DNA of 64,000 bases from Gemmatimonadota bacterium (GCA_022827345.1 JAJDTB010000006.1:1-64000); one strand, 5' to 3'; positions 51,597 through 62,221 are shown, numbered from the stretch's first letter. Numbers and translations are program-made. Notes: generated by a model not told the origin, from the sequence alone.

Positions 51597-53729
51597 CTAG
51601 AACCCCGCCAGCCCCACAATCCCCGCCAGCACGTCGTCCGCCTGGGGCAGGATCGCCTTCTCGAGCTGCGGCGAAAACGCCACCCAGGTGTCGAGCGCCG
51701 CAACCCGGCGCACCGGTCCGTCCAGCCATGGGAAGAGCTCGTCGGCGATCCGGGCGACCACCTCGGTGCCGATGCCCCAGGACAGCCCCTCCTCGTAGGC
51801 GACCAGCACCTTGTTGGTCTTCCGCACCGACTCGCCGATCGTGTCCATGTCGAGGGGCGACAGGCAGCGCAGGTCGATCACCTCGGTGCTGATCCCGTGG
51901 CGCTGCTCGGCCGTGCGCGCCGCGTCCATCGTGCGCTTCACCAGCGCGCCGCAGGTCACCACCGTCAGGTCACGCCCGGGGCGCACCACCTTCGCCTTGC
52001 CGAACGGCACCATGTAGTCGGGCCCTGGGTCCGCGCCCTTGTTGTGGACCTGGCGGTACAGGTGCTTGTGTTCGAGGAACATGACCGGGTCCTCGCAGCG
52101 GATCGCCGTGCGCAACAGCCCGTGCGCGTCCAGGGCATTCGACGGAAGCACCACCCTCAGCCCCGGCGTGTTCGCGAAGAGCGTCGCGCCGGTCTGGGAA
52201 TGGTACATCCCGCCCTTGATGTAGCCGCCGTAGGTCGTCCGCACGACGACGGGAGCGGACCAGTGCCCGGCCGAGCGGTAGTGCATGGTAGCGAGCTCGT
52301 TGCGGATCTGCATGAACGCCGGCCAGATGTAGTCGACGAACTGGATCTCGACCACGGGCTTCAGCCCCCGCACCGCCATCCCCAGCGCCCGGCCGACGAT
52401 GTTGGCTTCCGCGAGCGGGGCGTTGTACACGCGGTTGCTGCCGAACCGCGCCTGCAGGCCGTGCGTCACCTTGAAGACGCCGCCCTTGCCTTTCACCTCC
52501 TCCAGCGCCCCCTCGCGTGAGGCGTCGGCCACGTCCTGCCCGAAAACCACGATGCGCGGATCCCGCTCCATCTCGCTGCGGAGACAGCGGTTCAGCAGGT
52601 CGACCATGGTGAGCTGGCGGTCGTCCTGGAATGCGGGGCCGTCCTCGGTGTCGAAATCGGCGCTCGTCGGGTCGACGGTCTCGGAGTAGAGCCACCTGGT
52701 GGCGGAGTCCGGCGGTGGCTGGGGGTGCTCCAGCGCCTGGTCGGCGGCTGCCGCGACCGCCGCGGAGCAGTCGGCGTCCATCCGGTCGAGTTCGGCCGGG
52801 GTCGCGGTGCCGGTCTGGATCAGCAGCCGGCGCGCCCGGCGGATCGGATCTCGCCGGTCCTGGGCCGCGCGCTCGGCCGGGGTCCGGTACGCCGTCTCGT
52901 CATCCGAGCCCGAGTGCGAATAGGGCCGGGTGGTGTGCGCGTGCAGCAGCGCCGGCCCCTTCCGCTGACGGCACCAGTCCACCACCTCCCGCGCGGCACG
53001 GTGACTCTCCATGAGGTCGGTGCCGTCACACTCCACGATCTTCAGATCGGGAAAGCCCGTGAGCAGGCGCGAGACATTGCCGCCGGCCGTCTGCACCTCG
53101 ACGGGGACCGAGATCGCGTACTCGTTGTCCTCCACGACGAACAGAATCGGGAGCTTCAGGTTGCAGGCGGTGTTGAGGGCCTCCCAGAACTCGCCCTCGG
53201 AGGTGGCTCCGTCGCCGGTTGTGCAGACGATGATCTCGTCGTCCGCAAAAGTCCCGACATGCTTGCGCAGTTCGGGCGCATTGGCGGCGCGCAGGCCGGC
53301 CTCGGCGGTTCCGACCGCGTTCAGGAACTGGGTGCCGGTGGGCGACGAGGCGGCGACGATGTTGTACCGGATGTCGCCGAAGTGGGCAGGCATCTGCCGC
53401 CCGCCGCTCGCGGGATCGGCTTCGGCGCCCATTCCCTGAAGGAGCTGCTCCATCGGGGGCACGCCGAGCGCCAGGGCCAGCGCGCGGTCCCGGTAGTAGA
53501 GATAGAACCAGTCCGACCCCGGACGGAGGAGATCGGCCAGCGCGACCTGGACGGCCTCGTGCCCCGCCCCGGCGATCAGGAAGAAGACCTTGCCCTGTTT
53601 GTACAGCTTGGCTTCGCGGTCATCGATATGCCGCGCAGTGACCATCGTCCGGTACCAGCGCAGCAGCGTGGTCCGGTCAGGAAGGTCGCTTTCGAGGTCC
53701 GACCCGATCTCGTGTTCCAGTGTCGCCAT
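51597..53729 (-). CDS. Fused 2-oxoisovalerate dehydrogenase E1 (alpha-beta)
   Basis: The product has 710 residues. Residues 1-345 are E1 alpha, with the thiamine-diphosphate motif [15 protein letters not shown] and ..[10 protein letters not shown]. Residues 370-710 are E1 beta ([48 protein letters not shown]). Fusions of the two chains are known in several phyla. The enzyme decarboxylates branched-chain 2-oxo acids and passes the acyl group to an E2 lipoyl protein not present nearby. GTCGCCATGGCG around 53729 gives the ATG start. Confidence 0.92.
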   Translation of the reverse strand: MATLEHEIGSDLESDLPDRTTLLRWYRTMVTARHIDDREAKLYKQGKVFFLIAGAGHEAVQVALADLLRPGSDWFYLYYRDRALALALGVPPMEQLLQGMGAEADPASGGRQMPAHFGDIRYNIVAASSPTGTQFLNAVGTAEAGLRAANAPELRKHVGTFADDEIIVCTTGDGATSEGEFWEALNTACNLKLPILFVVEDNEYAISVPVEVQTAGGNVSRLLTGFPDLKIVECDGTDLMESHRAAREVVDWCRQRKGPALLHAHTTRPYSHSGSDDETAYRTPAERAAQDRRDPIRRARRLLIQTGTATPAELDRMDADCSAAVAAAADQALEHPQPPPDSATRWLYSETVDPTSADFDTEDGPAFQDDRQLTMVDLLNRCLRSEMERDPRIVVFGQDVADASREGALEEVKGKGGVFKVTHGLQARFGSNRVYNAPLAEANIVGRALGMAVRGLKPVVEIQFVDYIWPAFMQIRNELATMHYRSAGHWSAPVVVRTTYGGYIKGGMYHSQTGATLFANTPGLRVVLPSNALDAHGLLRTAIRCEDPVMFLEHKHLYRQVHNKGADPGPDYMVPFGKAKVVRPGRDLTVVTCGALVKRTMDAARTAEQRHGISTEVIDLRCLSPLDMDTIGESVRKTNKVLVAYEEGLSWGIGTEVVARIADELFPWLDGPVRRVAALDTWVAFSPQLEKAILPQADDVLAGIVGLAGF

Positions 53730-53772
53730 GGCGTCCCGAACGGGGATAACGGAGCAATGTCATGCTCGGTGA

Positions 53773-55821
53773 CTATTCAGATTGGGCCCGTTTGAGCGCC
53801 CTGTCCAGAGCCGCGGAGGATGTCACCGGCTCCAGGCACGCCGACCCGAAGCAGACGAACGCTTCGCGCGCCCTGTCCAGGCGCCCCTCCATGGCCGGCA
53901 GCGCCGCCACGTCGGGGTTCCCCGGATCGCCCCCCGCGATGACGCGGTTGGGGTGCGGATGCCGGTGAGCCGTGTCGATCATACCCCCGATTTCGGCGCG
54001 AGTGCCCACCAGCGTGCATTCCAGGCGAGGCGTGACGTGGAGCAGGGCGGCGGTGAGCAGGCGGCCCACCGCGCTGGGGTAGCGCTCCATCGCGCCGCGC
54101 TCGCGGGTGAGGACCGCGTCCACGATCGCACCGTGCTCGCCCGACCCTGTCAGGGCGGCCGAACGGGCCAGCAGCTCCACCGCGAGCGAGTTCCCCGAGG
54201 GCGTGGCGTTGTCCATGATGTCGCGCGGGCGCACCAGGAGCGGCTCGGCGTCCTCGGCGGCGTCATGGAAGAGGCCGTCGGCGGGGGACCAGAACCGCTC
54301 GACCAACGCCCCCGCGGCCCAGGCCGCCTCGGAGAGCCAGCGCGCGTCGAGGGTGGCCTCGTACAGCGACAGGCAAGCGTTCCCGAGGGCGCCGTAGTCC
54401 TCGAGGAAGGCGTCGATGTGGACGCGGTCGGCGGCGGCGATGCGGTGCAGGGCGTCGCCGTCGCGCACGGTGCCGAGGAGGAAGTCCGCGGCCCGCTCGG
54501 CGGCGGCGGTGTAGTCGGGGCGGCCCAGCGCGGGGCCGGCCTCGGCGAGGGCGCGAATCGTCATCCCGTTCCACGAGGTGATGACCTTCTCGTCGCGGAG
54601 CGGCTCCGGGCGCGCGGCGCGCCGGTCCTTGAGGCGCGCAAGCCCACCGCGCAGCACGGCGTCGAGTTCGTCCCGCGACATGCCTTCCTGGCGCGCCACC
54701 GCGTCGAGGTCGTGCGGCAGGTGAAGGATGTTGCGCCCCTCGAAGTTGCCCGCCTCGCTCACATCGTAGACGCGGGACAGCAGGCGTGCCGTGTCGGTGT
54801 CGAGGACCTCGTCGACCTCGGCCGGCGTCCACAGGTAGAAGGTTCCCTCTTCGCCCTCCGAGTCGGCGTCCCGGGCCGAATGGAAGGCGCCGTCGGGCGA
54901 GGTCAGGTCCTCGAGCACGTAGTCGAGGGTCTCCTCCGCGACCGGGCCGAGGTGATCGGCCCCCAGCAGGTGCGCCCGGGTGAGCACCCGCGCCAGGAGC
55001 GCGTTGTCGTAGAGCATCTTCTCGAAGTGTGGGACCAGCCAGCGCGCATCGACCGAGTAGCGGTGGAACCCTCCGCCGGCGTGGTCGCGGATGCCCCCGG
55101 CCGCCATGCGGGTCAGCGTGTGCACCGCCATGGAGACCCCGTGCGAACCCGGGGCCCCGCTGCGGAGCAGAAAGTCCAGGAAGACGGGCTGGGGAAACTT
55201 GGGCGCGCCCCCGAAGCCTCCGTGGCGGGCATCGAAGGTGCGTCCCGCGGCTGTCACCGCGTGGTCGAAGAGCCGCTCGCCGGGCGGGCCGGCCTGGCCA
55301 CTGCCGGTGTGGCGCTGCGTCGCGCCGCGGGTCAGGACCTCCGTGAGCTGGGCGCCCGCGCGGGCCACCTCGCCTCGCCGGTTCGCGTACGCATTGGCGG
55401 CGGCCGCGAGCACCTGCTGGAAGGAGGGCATGCCGTGCCGGGGCTGCGGGGGGAAGTATGTGCCGCCGTAGTAGGGCACGCCCTCGGGCGTGAGAAACGC
55501 GGTCAGCGGCCAGCCGCCCTGTCCCGTGATCGCCTGCACCGCGCTCATGTAGATCGAGTCGATGTCCGGCCGCTCCTCGCGGTCGACCTTGATGTTCACG
55601 AACGACCGGTTCATGACCGCGGCGGTGGCCGCGTCCTCGAACGACTCCCGCTCCATCACATGGCACCAGTGGCATGCCGAGTACCCGATCGAGAGCAGGA
55701 TGGGACGGTCGTGCTCGCGCGCCGCCGCCAGCGCTTCGTCGCCCCACGGGTACCAGTCCACGGGATTGTGGGCGTGCTGGAGGAGGTAGGGGCTGGTTTC
55801 GGCGGCGAGGCGATTGGCCAT
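53773..55821 (-). CDS. Thioredoxin-domain protein of the DUF255/YyaL family
   Basis: The product has 682 residues, the family norm. The N-terminal DUF255 thioredoxin-like domain has the CxxC site [20 protein letters not shown] and [14 protein letters not shown]. The rest is an alpha/alpha-toroid ([41 protein letters not shown]) like N-acylglucosamine epimerases. Relatives include human SPATA20. Activity is unknown. It is divergent from the fic gene. Confidence 0.9.
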   Translation of the reverse strand: MANRLAAETSPYLLQHAHNPVDWYPWGDEALAAAREHDRPILLSIGYSACHWCHVMERESFEDAATAAVMNRSFVNIKVDREERPDIDSIYMSAVQAITGQGGWPLTAFLTPEGVPYYGGTYFPPQPRHGMPSFQQVLAAAANAYANRRGEVARAGAQLTEVLTRGATQRHTGSGQAGPPGERLFDHAVTAAGRTFDARHGGFGGAPKFPQPVFLDFLLRSGAPGSHGVSMAVHTLTRMAAGGIRDHAGGGFHRYSVDARWLVPHFEKMLYDNALLARVLTRAHLLGADHLGPVAEETLDYVLEDLTSPDGAFHSARDADSEGEEGTFYLWTPAEVDEVLDTDTARLLSRVYDVSEAGNFEGRNILHLPHDLDAVARQEGMSRDELDAVLRGGLARLKDRRAARPEPLRDEKVITSWNGMTIRALAEAGPALGRPDYTAAAERAADFLLGTVRDGDALHRIAAADRVHIDAFLEDYGALGNACLSLYEATLDARWLSEAAWAAGALVERFWSPADGLFHDAAEDAEPLLVRPRDIMDNATPSGNSLAVELLARSAALTGSGEHGAIVDAVLTRERGAMERYPSAVGRLLTAALLHVTPRLECTLVGTRAEIGGMIDTAHRHPHPNRVIAGGDPGNPDVAALPAMEGRLDRAREAFVCFGSACLEPVTSSAALDRALKRAQSE

Positions 55822-55852
55822 GGGGGGTTATGCAGTGAAGATTTGTTGCTGT

Positions 55853-55880
55853 ATCATAGAAATTGTGATCATTTTATGAT
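55853..55880. promoter_or_regulatory. AT-rich dyad in the fic promoter
   Basis: ATCATA (55853-55858) and TATGAT (55875-55880) form an inverted repeat in a short AT-rich stretch 40-65 nt upstream of the fic ATG. TATGAT could also serve as a -10 box. Autoregulation or an external repressor is possible. Confidence 0.4.
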
Positions 55881-55918
55881 GGTTGTGAACGAGATTCTCA
55901 ATCCAGGACCACTGTGAA

Positions 55919-57478
55919 ATGACAGCTACATCCCGTGAACGGTTCTGGCAGCGGATTCACCCGCCCCTTCCCGAACCCGGCAAGCTCGCAGGGTACTCGG
56001 CGCTGATCGACAGGTATGATCTCCAGGTTCCTGTGCCGTCCCGTGTTGCAGCCATCGCTGAAAGATACCACCCCTCGTCGACATCCGACTGGCAGATGCT
56101 CCCACCCGGTCACGCTCCGGAGGACACCCTGGGGGGACATCTCGAGTTCGCGCTCAAATGGGAAGGTGTGAGCCTCGCGGTCCTTGCCGCACTCTTCGCC
56201 GAAACCGATGGCCGCGAGATCGCAAGCATCGTGCTGGACAAGCCGACGGGTCGATACGCCCGCCGGATCTGGTTTCTCTACGAATGGCTGACGGGTGCGC
56301 AGCTGGAACTTCCTGACGCGGGGAAGGTCACCGCCGTGCTCGTGGTCGACCCGGAGCAGCAGTTCGCGGCGGGGCACGGACCGCTGTCACGTCGCCACCG
56401 GGTTCGCAACAACCTCCCCGGCACTCGGCGATTCTGCCCACTGGTGCACCGAACCCGGGAGCTGGAGCGTTGCGTTGCGATGGATCTGGCGGCGAAGACA
56501 CGCGCGGTGATCGGCCGCACGCATCCGGACATTGTGAGGCGAGCCGCCGCCTTCCTCCTACTCAAGGACAGCAGGGCGTCGTTCGGAATCGAGGGTGAAC
56601 GGCCTTCTCCCAACCGGGCGGTGCGCTGGGGCCAGGCGATCGCTCGCGCCGGCAGATCCGGCCTTTCCGTACCGAGCCTGGTGCGTCTGCAGGAAACGCT
56701 GATCGGCGACGCCAGGTTCGTGCGTCTCGGCCTCAGAACCGAGGGCGGCTGGATCGGCACACGGGACCGGTCGACACTGGAGCCGATCCCGGAACACATC
56801 AATGCCCGCCCGGATGATCTGCCCGATCTCCTGCGCGGCCTCGTGGAGTACTCGGAGCGCATCGAGTCATCCCCCCTGGATCCGGTCGCAGCGGCGGCGT
56901 GTCTGTCGTTCGGCTTCGTCTACATCCATCCCTTCGAGGACGGCAATGGGCGCATCCACCGTTGGCTGGTACATCACGCTCTGGCCCGGGCCGGGTTCAG
57001 TCCGCCGGGACTGGTCTTTCCGGTGAGTATCCCCATGCTGCGCCGGATCACCGACTACCATGAGGTCCTGAACGGCCATTCCGCGCGGCTTCTGCCGTTC
57101 ATACAGTGGCGGCCGACGGTGCGGGGAAACGTCGAAGTCCTCAACGAGGTCACGGACTGCTACCGCTTTTTCGATGCAACCCGGCACGCGGAGTTCCTGT
57201 ATCGCTGCGTGGAGGAGACGGTGAGCCGCGATCTGCCGCGGGAAGTGGATTACCTTGAGAGGTATGACGAGTTTTCGGCGGCGGTACAGGAGGCGATCGC
57301 GGACATGCCGGACAGGACCATAGACCTGCTGGCTCGTTTTCTGCGACAGAATGGCGGCACCCTCTCGCAGCGAGCCCGCCGCCGGGAGTTCAGCCTCCTC
57401 AACCCGGCGGAAGTGGCGCGGGCCGAAGCGCTCTACCGCCGCTGCTTTCCGGCCGACAGGCTCAGCCAGGTCGAATGA
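55919..57478 (+). CDS. Fic-domain AMP-transferase with inhibitory motif
   Basis: The product has 519 residues. The catalytic Fic loop His337-Pro-Phe-Glu-Asp-Gly-Asn-Gly-Arg345 is intact. An N-terminal-side inhibitory motif, Ser221-Phe-Gly-Ile-Glu225-Gly, fits the (S/T)xxxE(G/N) helix of class II Fic proteins, which hold themselves inactive. The first 180 residues are not recognised. A C-terminal winged-helix-like segment (460-510) follows. Fic enzymes AMPylate host or phage-relevant targets. ATGA overlap with the next gene. Confidence 0.92.
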   Translation: MTATSRERFWQRIHPPLPEPGKLAGYSALIDRYDLQVPVPSRVAAIAERYHPSSTSDWQMLPPGHAPEDTLGGHLEFALKWEGVSLAVLAALFAETDGREIASIVLDKPTGRYARRIWFLYEWLTGAQLELPDAGKVTAVLVVDPEQQFAAGHGPLSRRHRVRNNLPGTRRFCPLVHRTRELERCVAMDLAAKTRAVIGRTHPDIVRRAAAFLLLKDSRASFGIEGERPSPNRAVRWGQAIARAGRSGLSVPSLVRLQETLIGDARFVRLGLRTEGGWIGTRDRSTLEPIPEHINARPDDLPDLLRGLVEYSERIESSPLDPVAAAACLSFGFVYIHPFEDGNGRIHRWLVHHALARAGFSPPGLVFPVSIPMLRRITDYHEVLNGHSARLLPFIQWRPTVRGNVEVLNEVTDCYRFFDATRHAEFLYRCVEETVSRDLPREVDYLERYDEFSAAVQEAIADMPDRTIDLLARFLRQNGGTLSQRARRREFSLLNPAEVARAEALYRRCFPADRLSQVE

Positions 57479-58293
57479 TCCGCCCCTTCCTGCTCCTGGC
57501 GCTCAAGCGCCCCGCCCTCTGGCCCGCGATGCTCTCGGCCGCCTGGGCCTTCCGGCCGCGTGGCTGGTACCGCAGGCCGCCCTTCCTGCCGCTGCCGTCA
57601 CGGGCCTACATGCGGTGGCGCCTCGAGACGGCATACGGGGACGCCGACGCCGTGCCTCCCGAGGACGAACTCGCGCGCTTCATCACCTGGTCGGCGGAGA
57701 TGCGCCGACGCATGCGGGGGCAGCGCGCCGCTCCGCTGTGGGTGAAGGTGCTCGCCGCGGCTGCGCTCGCGGCGTTCGCGGTGTGGGTGAACGTGAGCGC
57801 GGTGCAGATCGCGGGCGTCCGGGAGGCGGCCGCGGCCGCGGGATACTGGGGACTGTTCGGCGCCTCGGTGGTGAGCGGCTTCAACCTGGTGGCGCCGGTG
57901 CCGGTGGCGTTCTTCTACCCGTTCCTGATCGACATCGGATTCGCGCCGCTTCCGACCCTGCTCACGATCGCCGCCGGGATGACCGGGGGCGACTTCCTCG
58001 GCTACCTGGTCGGCAACGCGACGCGCGACGCGCTGGGTCACCGTCTGCGCCGCGTCCGCGCCCGCCTGGAGGTGTGGCTGAACGCCCTGCGTGCGCGCCA
58101 CCGGCTGCTGCCGTACGGCCTGCTCTTCCTCTACGCCGCCTTCGCGCCGATCCCGAACGAACTCGTGGTGATCCCGATGGCGTTCATGCGGTGCTCGCTG
58201 GCGGGGGTGATGACCGCGGTGCTCTGCGGCAACGTGATCTTCAATTCGCTGATGGCGTCGGGCGTCACGTGGTTCGTGGGATGGTGGGCGTGA
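57475..58293 (+). CDS. DedA/VTT-like integral membrane protein
   Basis: The product has 272 residues. A polar N-terminal 85 residues precede four to five membrane segments. The loop GGDFLGYLVGNATRDALG and the later AAFAPIPNELVVIPMAF resemble the SNARE-associated/VTT domain (G..xGd..GY.iGr and PGxP..). DedA relatives act as lipid transporters. It overlaps both neighbours (fic and coaE), but function linkage to fic is probably accidental. Confidence 0.65.
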   Translation: MIRPFLLLALKRPALWPAMLSAAWAFRPRGWYRRPPFLPLPSRAYMRWRLETAYGDADAVPPEDELARFITWSAEMRRRMRGQRAAPLWVKVLAAAALAAFAVWVNVSAVQIAGVREAAAAAGYWGLFGASVVSGFNLVAPVPVAFFYPFLIDIGFAPLPTLLTIAAGMTGGDFLGYLVGNATRDALGHRLRRVRARLEVWLNALRARHRLLPYGLLFLYAAFAPIPNELVVIPMAFMRCSLAGVMTAVLCGNVIFNSLMASGVTWFVGWWA

Positions 58294-58892
58294 TCGTCGT
58301 GGGGCTCACCGGGAACCTGGCCGCGGGGAAGTCGGCGGTGGCCGGGCTGTGGCGGCGGGTCGGGGTGCCGGTGGTGTCGGCGGACGAGCTGGCGCGCGAG
58401 GCGGTGGCGCCGGGGTCGGACGGGCTGGCCAGGGTGGAGGCGCTGCTGGGGCCGGGGGTGGTGGGGGTGGACGGGTCGCTCGACCGCGCGGCCGTGCGGC
58501 GCATCGTCTTTCGGGACCGCGAGGCGCGGCGGGGGCTGGAGGCGATCGTGCACCCCGAGGTGAGGCGGCTGCGGGATGCATGGACGGGGGAGCGGCGCAG
58601 GGAGGGCGCCGAGGTGGTGGTGTGGGAGATACCGCTCCTCTTCGAGACGGGGATGGAGCGAGAGGTGGACGTGGTGGTGCTGGTGGATGCGCCGGAGGAG
58701 GTGAGGCGCCGGCGCGCGATCGAGACGCGCGGGCTGAGCGGTGAGGAGGTGGATGGGATGATGAGGGCGCAGATGGCGGTTGCCGGGAAGCGGGCCGGCG
58801 CGGATTTCGTGATCGACAACGGCGGGACGAGGGAGGAGCTGGCGTCCCGCGCGGCCGAGGTCCTCGCTCGGATCAGGCGGGGTGGGGGCTGA
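58290..58892 (+). CDS. coaE: Dephospho-CoA kinase
   Basis: The product has 200 residues from the GTG at 58290, giving MIVVGLTGNLAAGKS, exactly the usual CoaE N-terminus, and a GTGA overlap with the previous stop. P-loop is Gly8-Asn-Leu-Ala-Ala-Gly-Lys14-Ser15. DADE-type motif appears as SADELAREAV, and VVWEIPLLFETGM is the conserved CoA-binding strand. It phosphorylates dephospho-CoA in the last step of CoA synthesis. The DHH gene follows after 35 nt. Confidence 0.93.
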   Translation: MIVVGLTGNLAAGKSAVAGLWRRVGVPVVSADELAREAVAPGSDGLARVEALLGPGVVGVDGSLDRAAVRRIVFRDREARRGLEAIVHPEVRRLRDAWTGERRREGAEVVVWEIPLLFETGMEREVDVVVLVDAPEEVRRRRAIETRGLSGEEVDGMMRAQMAVAGKRAGADFVIDNGGTREELASRAAEVLARIRRGGG

Positions 58893-58927
58893 GGTGCGCG
58901 CTTCCACGGGAGCGGAGCGGGTCCGGC

Positions 58928-60001
58928 ATGCCGGGATCCCCGTCCGGATCGGGCCGGCGGGCGGCTGAAGTGGCGCGCGCGGCTCAGGTACCGACCGGCC
59001 CCGCCCGTGGCGAGCGGATCGACGCGATCGTCGAGGCGCTGCTGGCGGCCTCTCCGGTCGTGGTGACCATGCACGCCAACGCCGACGGCGACGCGGCGGG
59101 GTCGGCCGTCGCGATGGCCGCCTTCCTGGCGGAACACGGAGCCGACGCGCGGATCGCCAGCCCCACGCCCTTTTCCGAGAGCTTCTCATTCCTGTTGCCG
59201 GACCCGGAGATGGTCCTGCCAGCGAAGAGCGAGGAGGAGGCCGCCTGGTGCCGGCGCGCCGGCCTGGCGGTGGTTGTGGATACCTCCGACCCGCGCCGGA
59301 TCGGCCGCATCAACTCGATGATCCGGGGGCTGCCGACGGTCGTCGTCGATCATCATCCCCCCGGAGACCGCTTCATCGACGGCCTCGCGCTTGTCGATAC
59401 GGGTGCCGCCGCTGCTGGAGAGCTCGTCTTCGAACTGATCGAGCGCGCGGGCGGACCCTGGACGGAGGCGATCGTGCGGGCGCTGTACGTAGCGGTGCTG
59501 ACCGACACGGGGGGCTTCCGGTTCCAGAACACCACGCCGGACTGTCTGCGAACGGCGGCAAGGCTGGTCGAACTCGGTGCCGAGCCCGAGGCGCTCTACC
59601 GGGCCGTGTATTCGCGCTTCCGTCCGCGCCGCTTCGAGCTGCTGCAGGAGGCGCTGGCGACGCTGACGGTGCACCCCGGAGGCCGCGTCGCGTGGATGAC
59701 CGTGCCGAAGGAGGCATTCGACCGGGTCGGCGCCACGGTGGACGACCTCGAGGGCTTCGTCGACGTGCCGCGCGATGTGGAGGGGGTCGAGGTCGCGATC
59801 CTGTTCCGCACGACCAGCGACGGCCGGATCAAGGTGTCGCTGCGCGCGCTGGCACCCGCGCGGGTTCACGGGATCGCCAGGGCGCTCGGCGGCGGCGGTC
59901 ACCCCCAGGCGGCGGCGGCGGTGGTTTCCGGCAAGCTCGAAAGGGTGGTGGAGCGCGTGGTCGAGATGGTCGTCGCAGAGCTGCCGGCAGTCCGTGGATA
60001 A
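58928..60001 (+). CDS. DHH/DHHA1 phosphoesterase (NrnA-like)
   Basis: The product has 357 residues. DHH motifs are HANADGDAAGSA (50-61; canonical form HxNPDGDAxGS), VVVDTSD, VVVDHHPPGDRF and the fourth Asp in VLTDTGGFRF. The DHHA1 end motif is ALGGGGHPQAAAAVV. Family members (NrnA) degrade nanoRNA and hydrolyse pAp. N53 region AD replaces PD, a small change in the first motif. The leading 25 residues are unconserved, so translation may start later. Confidence 0.88.
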   Translation: MPGSPSGSGRRAAEVARAAQVPTGPARGERIDAIVEALLAASPVVVTMHANADGDAAGSAVAMAAFLAEHGADARIASPTPFSESFSFLLPDPEMVLPAKSEEEAAWCRRAGLAVVVDTSDPRRIGRINSMIRGLPTVVVDHHPPGDRFIDGLALVDTGAAAAGELVFELIERAGGPWTEAIVRALYVAVLTDTGGFRFQNTTPDCLRTAARLVELGAEPEALYRAVYSRFRPRRFELLQEALATLTVHPGGRVAWMTVPKEAFDRVGATVDDLEGFVDVPRDVEGVEVAILFRTTSDGRIKVSLRALAPARVHGIARALGGGGHPQAAAAVVSGKLERVVERVVEMVVAELPAVRG

Positions 60002-60080
60002 TCCCCGCGTCGCTACTGAGGACTTGTTTCACCGGCTGCCCCGGTAGGGCGGAGACGCCGAGAGATTCTATCTTTCGAGG

Positions 60081-60569
60081 ATGAATCCGAGGACCAACCC
60101 CCGAGTGGCCCCTGGGGCCCGCCAGACCGAAGTGGACTTCGACGACGGGCCCGGAGTCCCGGAAGCCCTGCCGCGCACTCTGCGGGAGGTCGGCGAGCGC
60201 CTGGGGCCCGAGGCGATCGACCGGCTGTGGATCTTTCCGCCGCTCATTCGCGGCCGCAGGGAGTGGGGGCTTGTCGCGGCCGGGTGTTTCGACGGCAGCG
60301 GGGCCCGCCGGCTCGTTACCGCCCGCTACGCCGCCCAGCGCACCGGCAAGGGCCTCTACCTCGAAACGCGAATGGTCGACCAGGGCGTGGCGCCGGCCGA
60401 CCGGCTGCCGCGTGTGATGGAGGGCGTCGTCAGGCGCGGGCCGGCGCCGCTGGGAAGCCCGAGGAACGTCGAGGTAGGTGGCGAATCCGGATCCTTCGAG
60501 GCATTCATGGAAGGATTCGCTGACGAGCTCTTCGAGGAGGCGGTGCTCGGTCCGCCACCCACGGAATGA
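60081..60569 (+). CDS. Hypothetical protein, 162 residues
   Basis: No family recognised. It is a cytoplasmic mixed alpha/beta protein with a central segment IDRLWIFPPLIRGRREWGLVA and a helical C-terminus (EAFMEGFADELFEEAVLG). No membrane or metal motif. It lies 29 nt upstream of the Fur-type gene on the same strand and could be co-transcribed. Codon use is like the chromosome. Confidence 0.6.
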   Translation: MNPRTNPRVAPGARQTEVDFDDGPGVPEALPRTLREVGERLGPEAIDRLWIFPPLIRGRREWGLVAAGCFDGSGARRLVTARYAAQRTGKGLYLETRMVDQGVAPADRLPRVMEGVVRRGPAPLGSPRNVEVGGESGSFEAFMEGFADELFEEAVLGPPPTE

Positions 60570-60598
60570 CGACCTGAACGCAAGACGAAGGAACGGTC

Positions 60599-61102
60599 AT
60601 GAAGTACGGACCAGCCGACATCGATCCCTACGTGGCGATCTTCGCGCGCTATCTGCGGGAGCAGGGGCTGCCGGTGACCCGCCAGCGGGCGGCGGTTGCC
60701 GAGGCGGTGTTCTCGTCGCCCAACCACCAGTCGGTGGAGGACATCGATGCGGAGCTCCGGGAGAATGGCGTGCGACTGGGCAAGGCCACGATCTACCGCA
60801 CGCTGGAACTGCTCGTGCGCAGCGGCCTGGTGGAGGAGCATGATTTCGGCGAGGGATTCAAGCGCTTCGAGCACCGCCTGTCCCGGAATCCCATACATCA
60901 TCACATGGTGTGCATGGACAGCGGCGTGGTGATCGAGTTCCGCAGCGAGGAAATCGCACGCATCGTCGAAGAGACGGCCGCCCGGCACGGCTTCCGCCCC
61001 GCGCACCACAAGCTGGTCATCTTCGGCCTGAGCCGTGCCAGCCAGGAAGCGGGAAGAGCCGTCAAGTATCGCGGCATTACCTGTCCCATCGAGACCGCCT
61101 GA
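60599..61102 (+). CDS. Fur-family transcriptional regulator
   Basis: The product has 167 residues. Winged helix: GLPVTRQRAAVAEAVFSSPN, then VRLGKATIYRTLELLVRSGLV. The dimerisation domain has the Fur metal site HHHMVCMDSGVVIEF. The second CxxC pair of zinc-structured Fur proteins is missing; only one Cys lies near the end (ITCPIE). The family senses iron, zinc, manganese or peroxide. AAGGA precedes the ATG. Its target is unknown; no Fur box was identified nearby. Confidence 0.88.
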   Translation: MKYGPADIDPYVAIFARYLREQGLPVTRQRAAVAEAVFSSPNHQSVEDIDAELRENGVRLGKATIYRTLELLVRSGLVEEHDFGEGFKRFEHRLSRNPIHHHMVCMDSGVVIEFRSEEIARIVEETAARHGFRPAHHKLVIFGLSRASQEAGRAVKYRGITCPIETA

Positions 61103-61117
61103 ACCGGCTTCCGCCCC

Positions 61118-62221
61118 ATGCCCAACCGCAGGGACCCCAACGCCGCCACCCGCGCGGGCCCGCGCACCATCCACCACCTGCCCCCCGGCCTGGAAGGGCT
61201 GCCGTGGGAGCTGCCGCGCGTTTTTCTCGGTCTGGACGGCCCGGCCGCGACCCCCGAAGGCGCCGCCACCTGGATCCTTCCGGTCCCCTACGAGGCCACC
61301 ACCTGCTGGGGCTCGGGCGCCCGCCGCGGCCCCCAGGCGATCATCGACGCGTCACGATACATCGAGCTCTTCGACCACGAACTCGGCCGCGACCCCTCCG
61401 AGGGCGGCGTCTACACCTTCCCCGCGCTGGAGCTTACCCGCGGCGACGCCGCCCGCGCCCTCGCCGAACTGCGAGGCGCCTGCGCTCGCGTGTTGGAAGC
61501 CGCCGCCGCCCGCCGCGTGATCATGATCGGCGGCGAGCACTCGGTGTCCTCGCCCGCGATCCTCGCACACGCCGATCGCGCGCCCGAGCGGCTCACCGTG
61601 CTGCAGTTCGACGCCCACCTCGACCTGCGCGAGACCCACGACGGGAGCCGCCATTCCCACGCCTGCGCCATGGCCCACGTGGTGGACGCGGTCGATCTGG
61701 TCACCGTCGGCGCGCGCGGCATCAGCGCCGAGGAGTGGGCGGCGGTCCAGGCCCGCGACAACGTCACGGTGATCACGGCCGAGGAGGTGGCGGGGCAGGC
61801 GCCGGCCCGCGGCCCGGAATCGGCAATCCCCAGGCAACCGGGCGGCGCCGAACCGGCGACCCGCGGACAACCGCCCGCCCGCCCAGGCCCCGCCCCCGAA
61901 CACACCTGGATCGACCGCGCCGTCGCCGCCCTCGGCCCGTCCGTCTACATCACCTTTGATGTCGACTTCTTCGACCCGTCGCTGGTTCCGTCCACGGGCA
62001 CCCCCGAGCCCGGCGGCGGCCACTGGTACCCCGCGCTGGCTCTTCTGCGCCGCGTCTTCGCCGAGCGACGGGTGGTCGGCGCCGATGTCGTCGAGCATGC
62101 GCCGATCCCCGGGATGAACGCGCCGGACTTCCTTGTTGCCAGGCTCATCTACAAGTTCATCGGGTATTGGAGCGAAACCCTTCATCCGTCGCCGGACCCG
62201 GTGACGAGGCCGTCAGGCTGA
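61118..62221 (+). CDS. speB: Agmatinase / arginase family (ureohydrolase) with insertion
   Basis: The product has 367 residues. Manganese ligands appear in IGGEHSV, QFDAHLDLRETHDGS and FDVDFFDPSLVPSTGTPEPGG. The last motif fits agmatinase-like proteins. An Ala/Pro/Gly-rich insert of about 45 residues (QAPARGPES...PAPEHT) interrupts the core after EEVAG, absent from typical members. The usual reaction is agmatine to putrescine and urea. It follows the Fur gene by 15 nt. Confidence 0.82.
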   Translation: MPNRRDPNAATRAGPRTIHHLPPGLEGLPWELPRVFLGLDGPAATPEGAATWILPVPYEATTCWGSGARRGPQAIIDASRYIELFDHELGRDPSEGGVYTFPALELTRGDAARALAELRGACARVLEAAAARRVIMIGGEHSVSSPAILAHADRAPERLTVLQFDAHLDLRETHDGSRHSHACAMAHVVDAVDLVTVGARGISAEEWAAVQARDNVTVITAEEVAGQAPARGPESAIPRQPGGAEPATRGQPPARPGPAPEHTWIDRAVAALGPSVYITFDVDFFDPSLVPSTGTPEPGGGHWYPALALLRRVFAERRVVGADVVEHAPIPGMNAPDFLVARLIYKFIGYWSETLHPSPDPVTRPSG

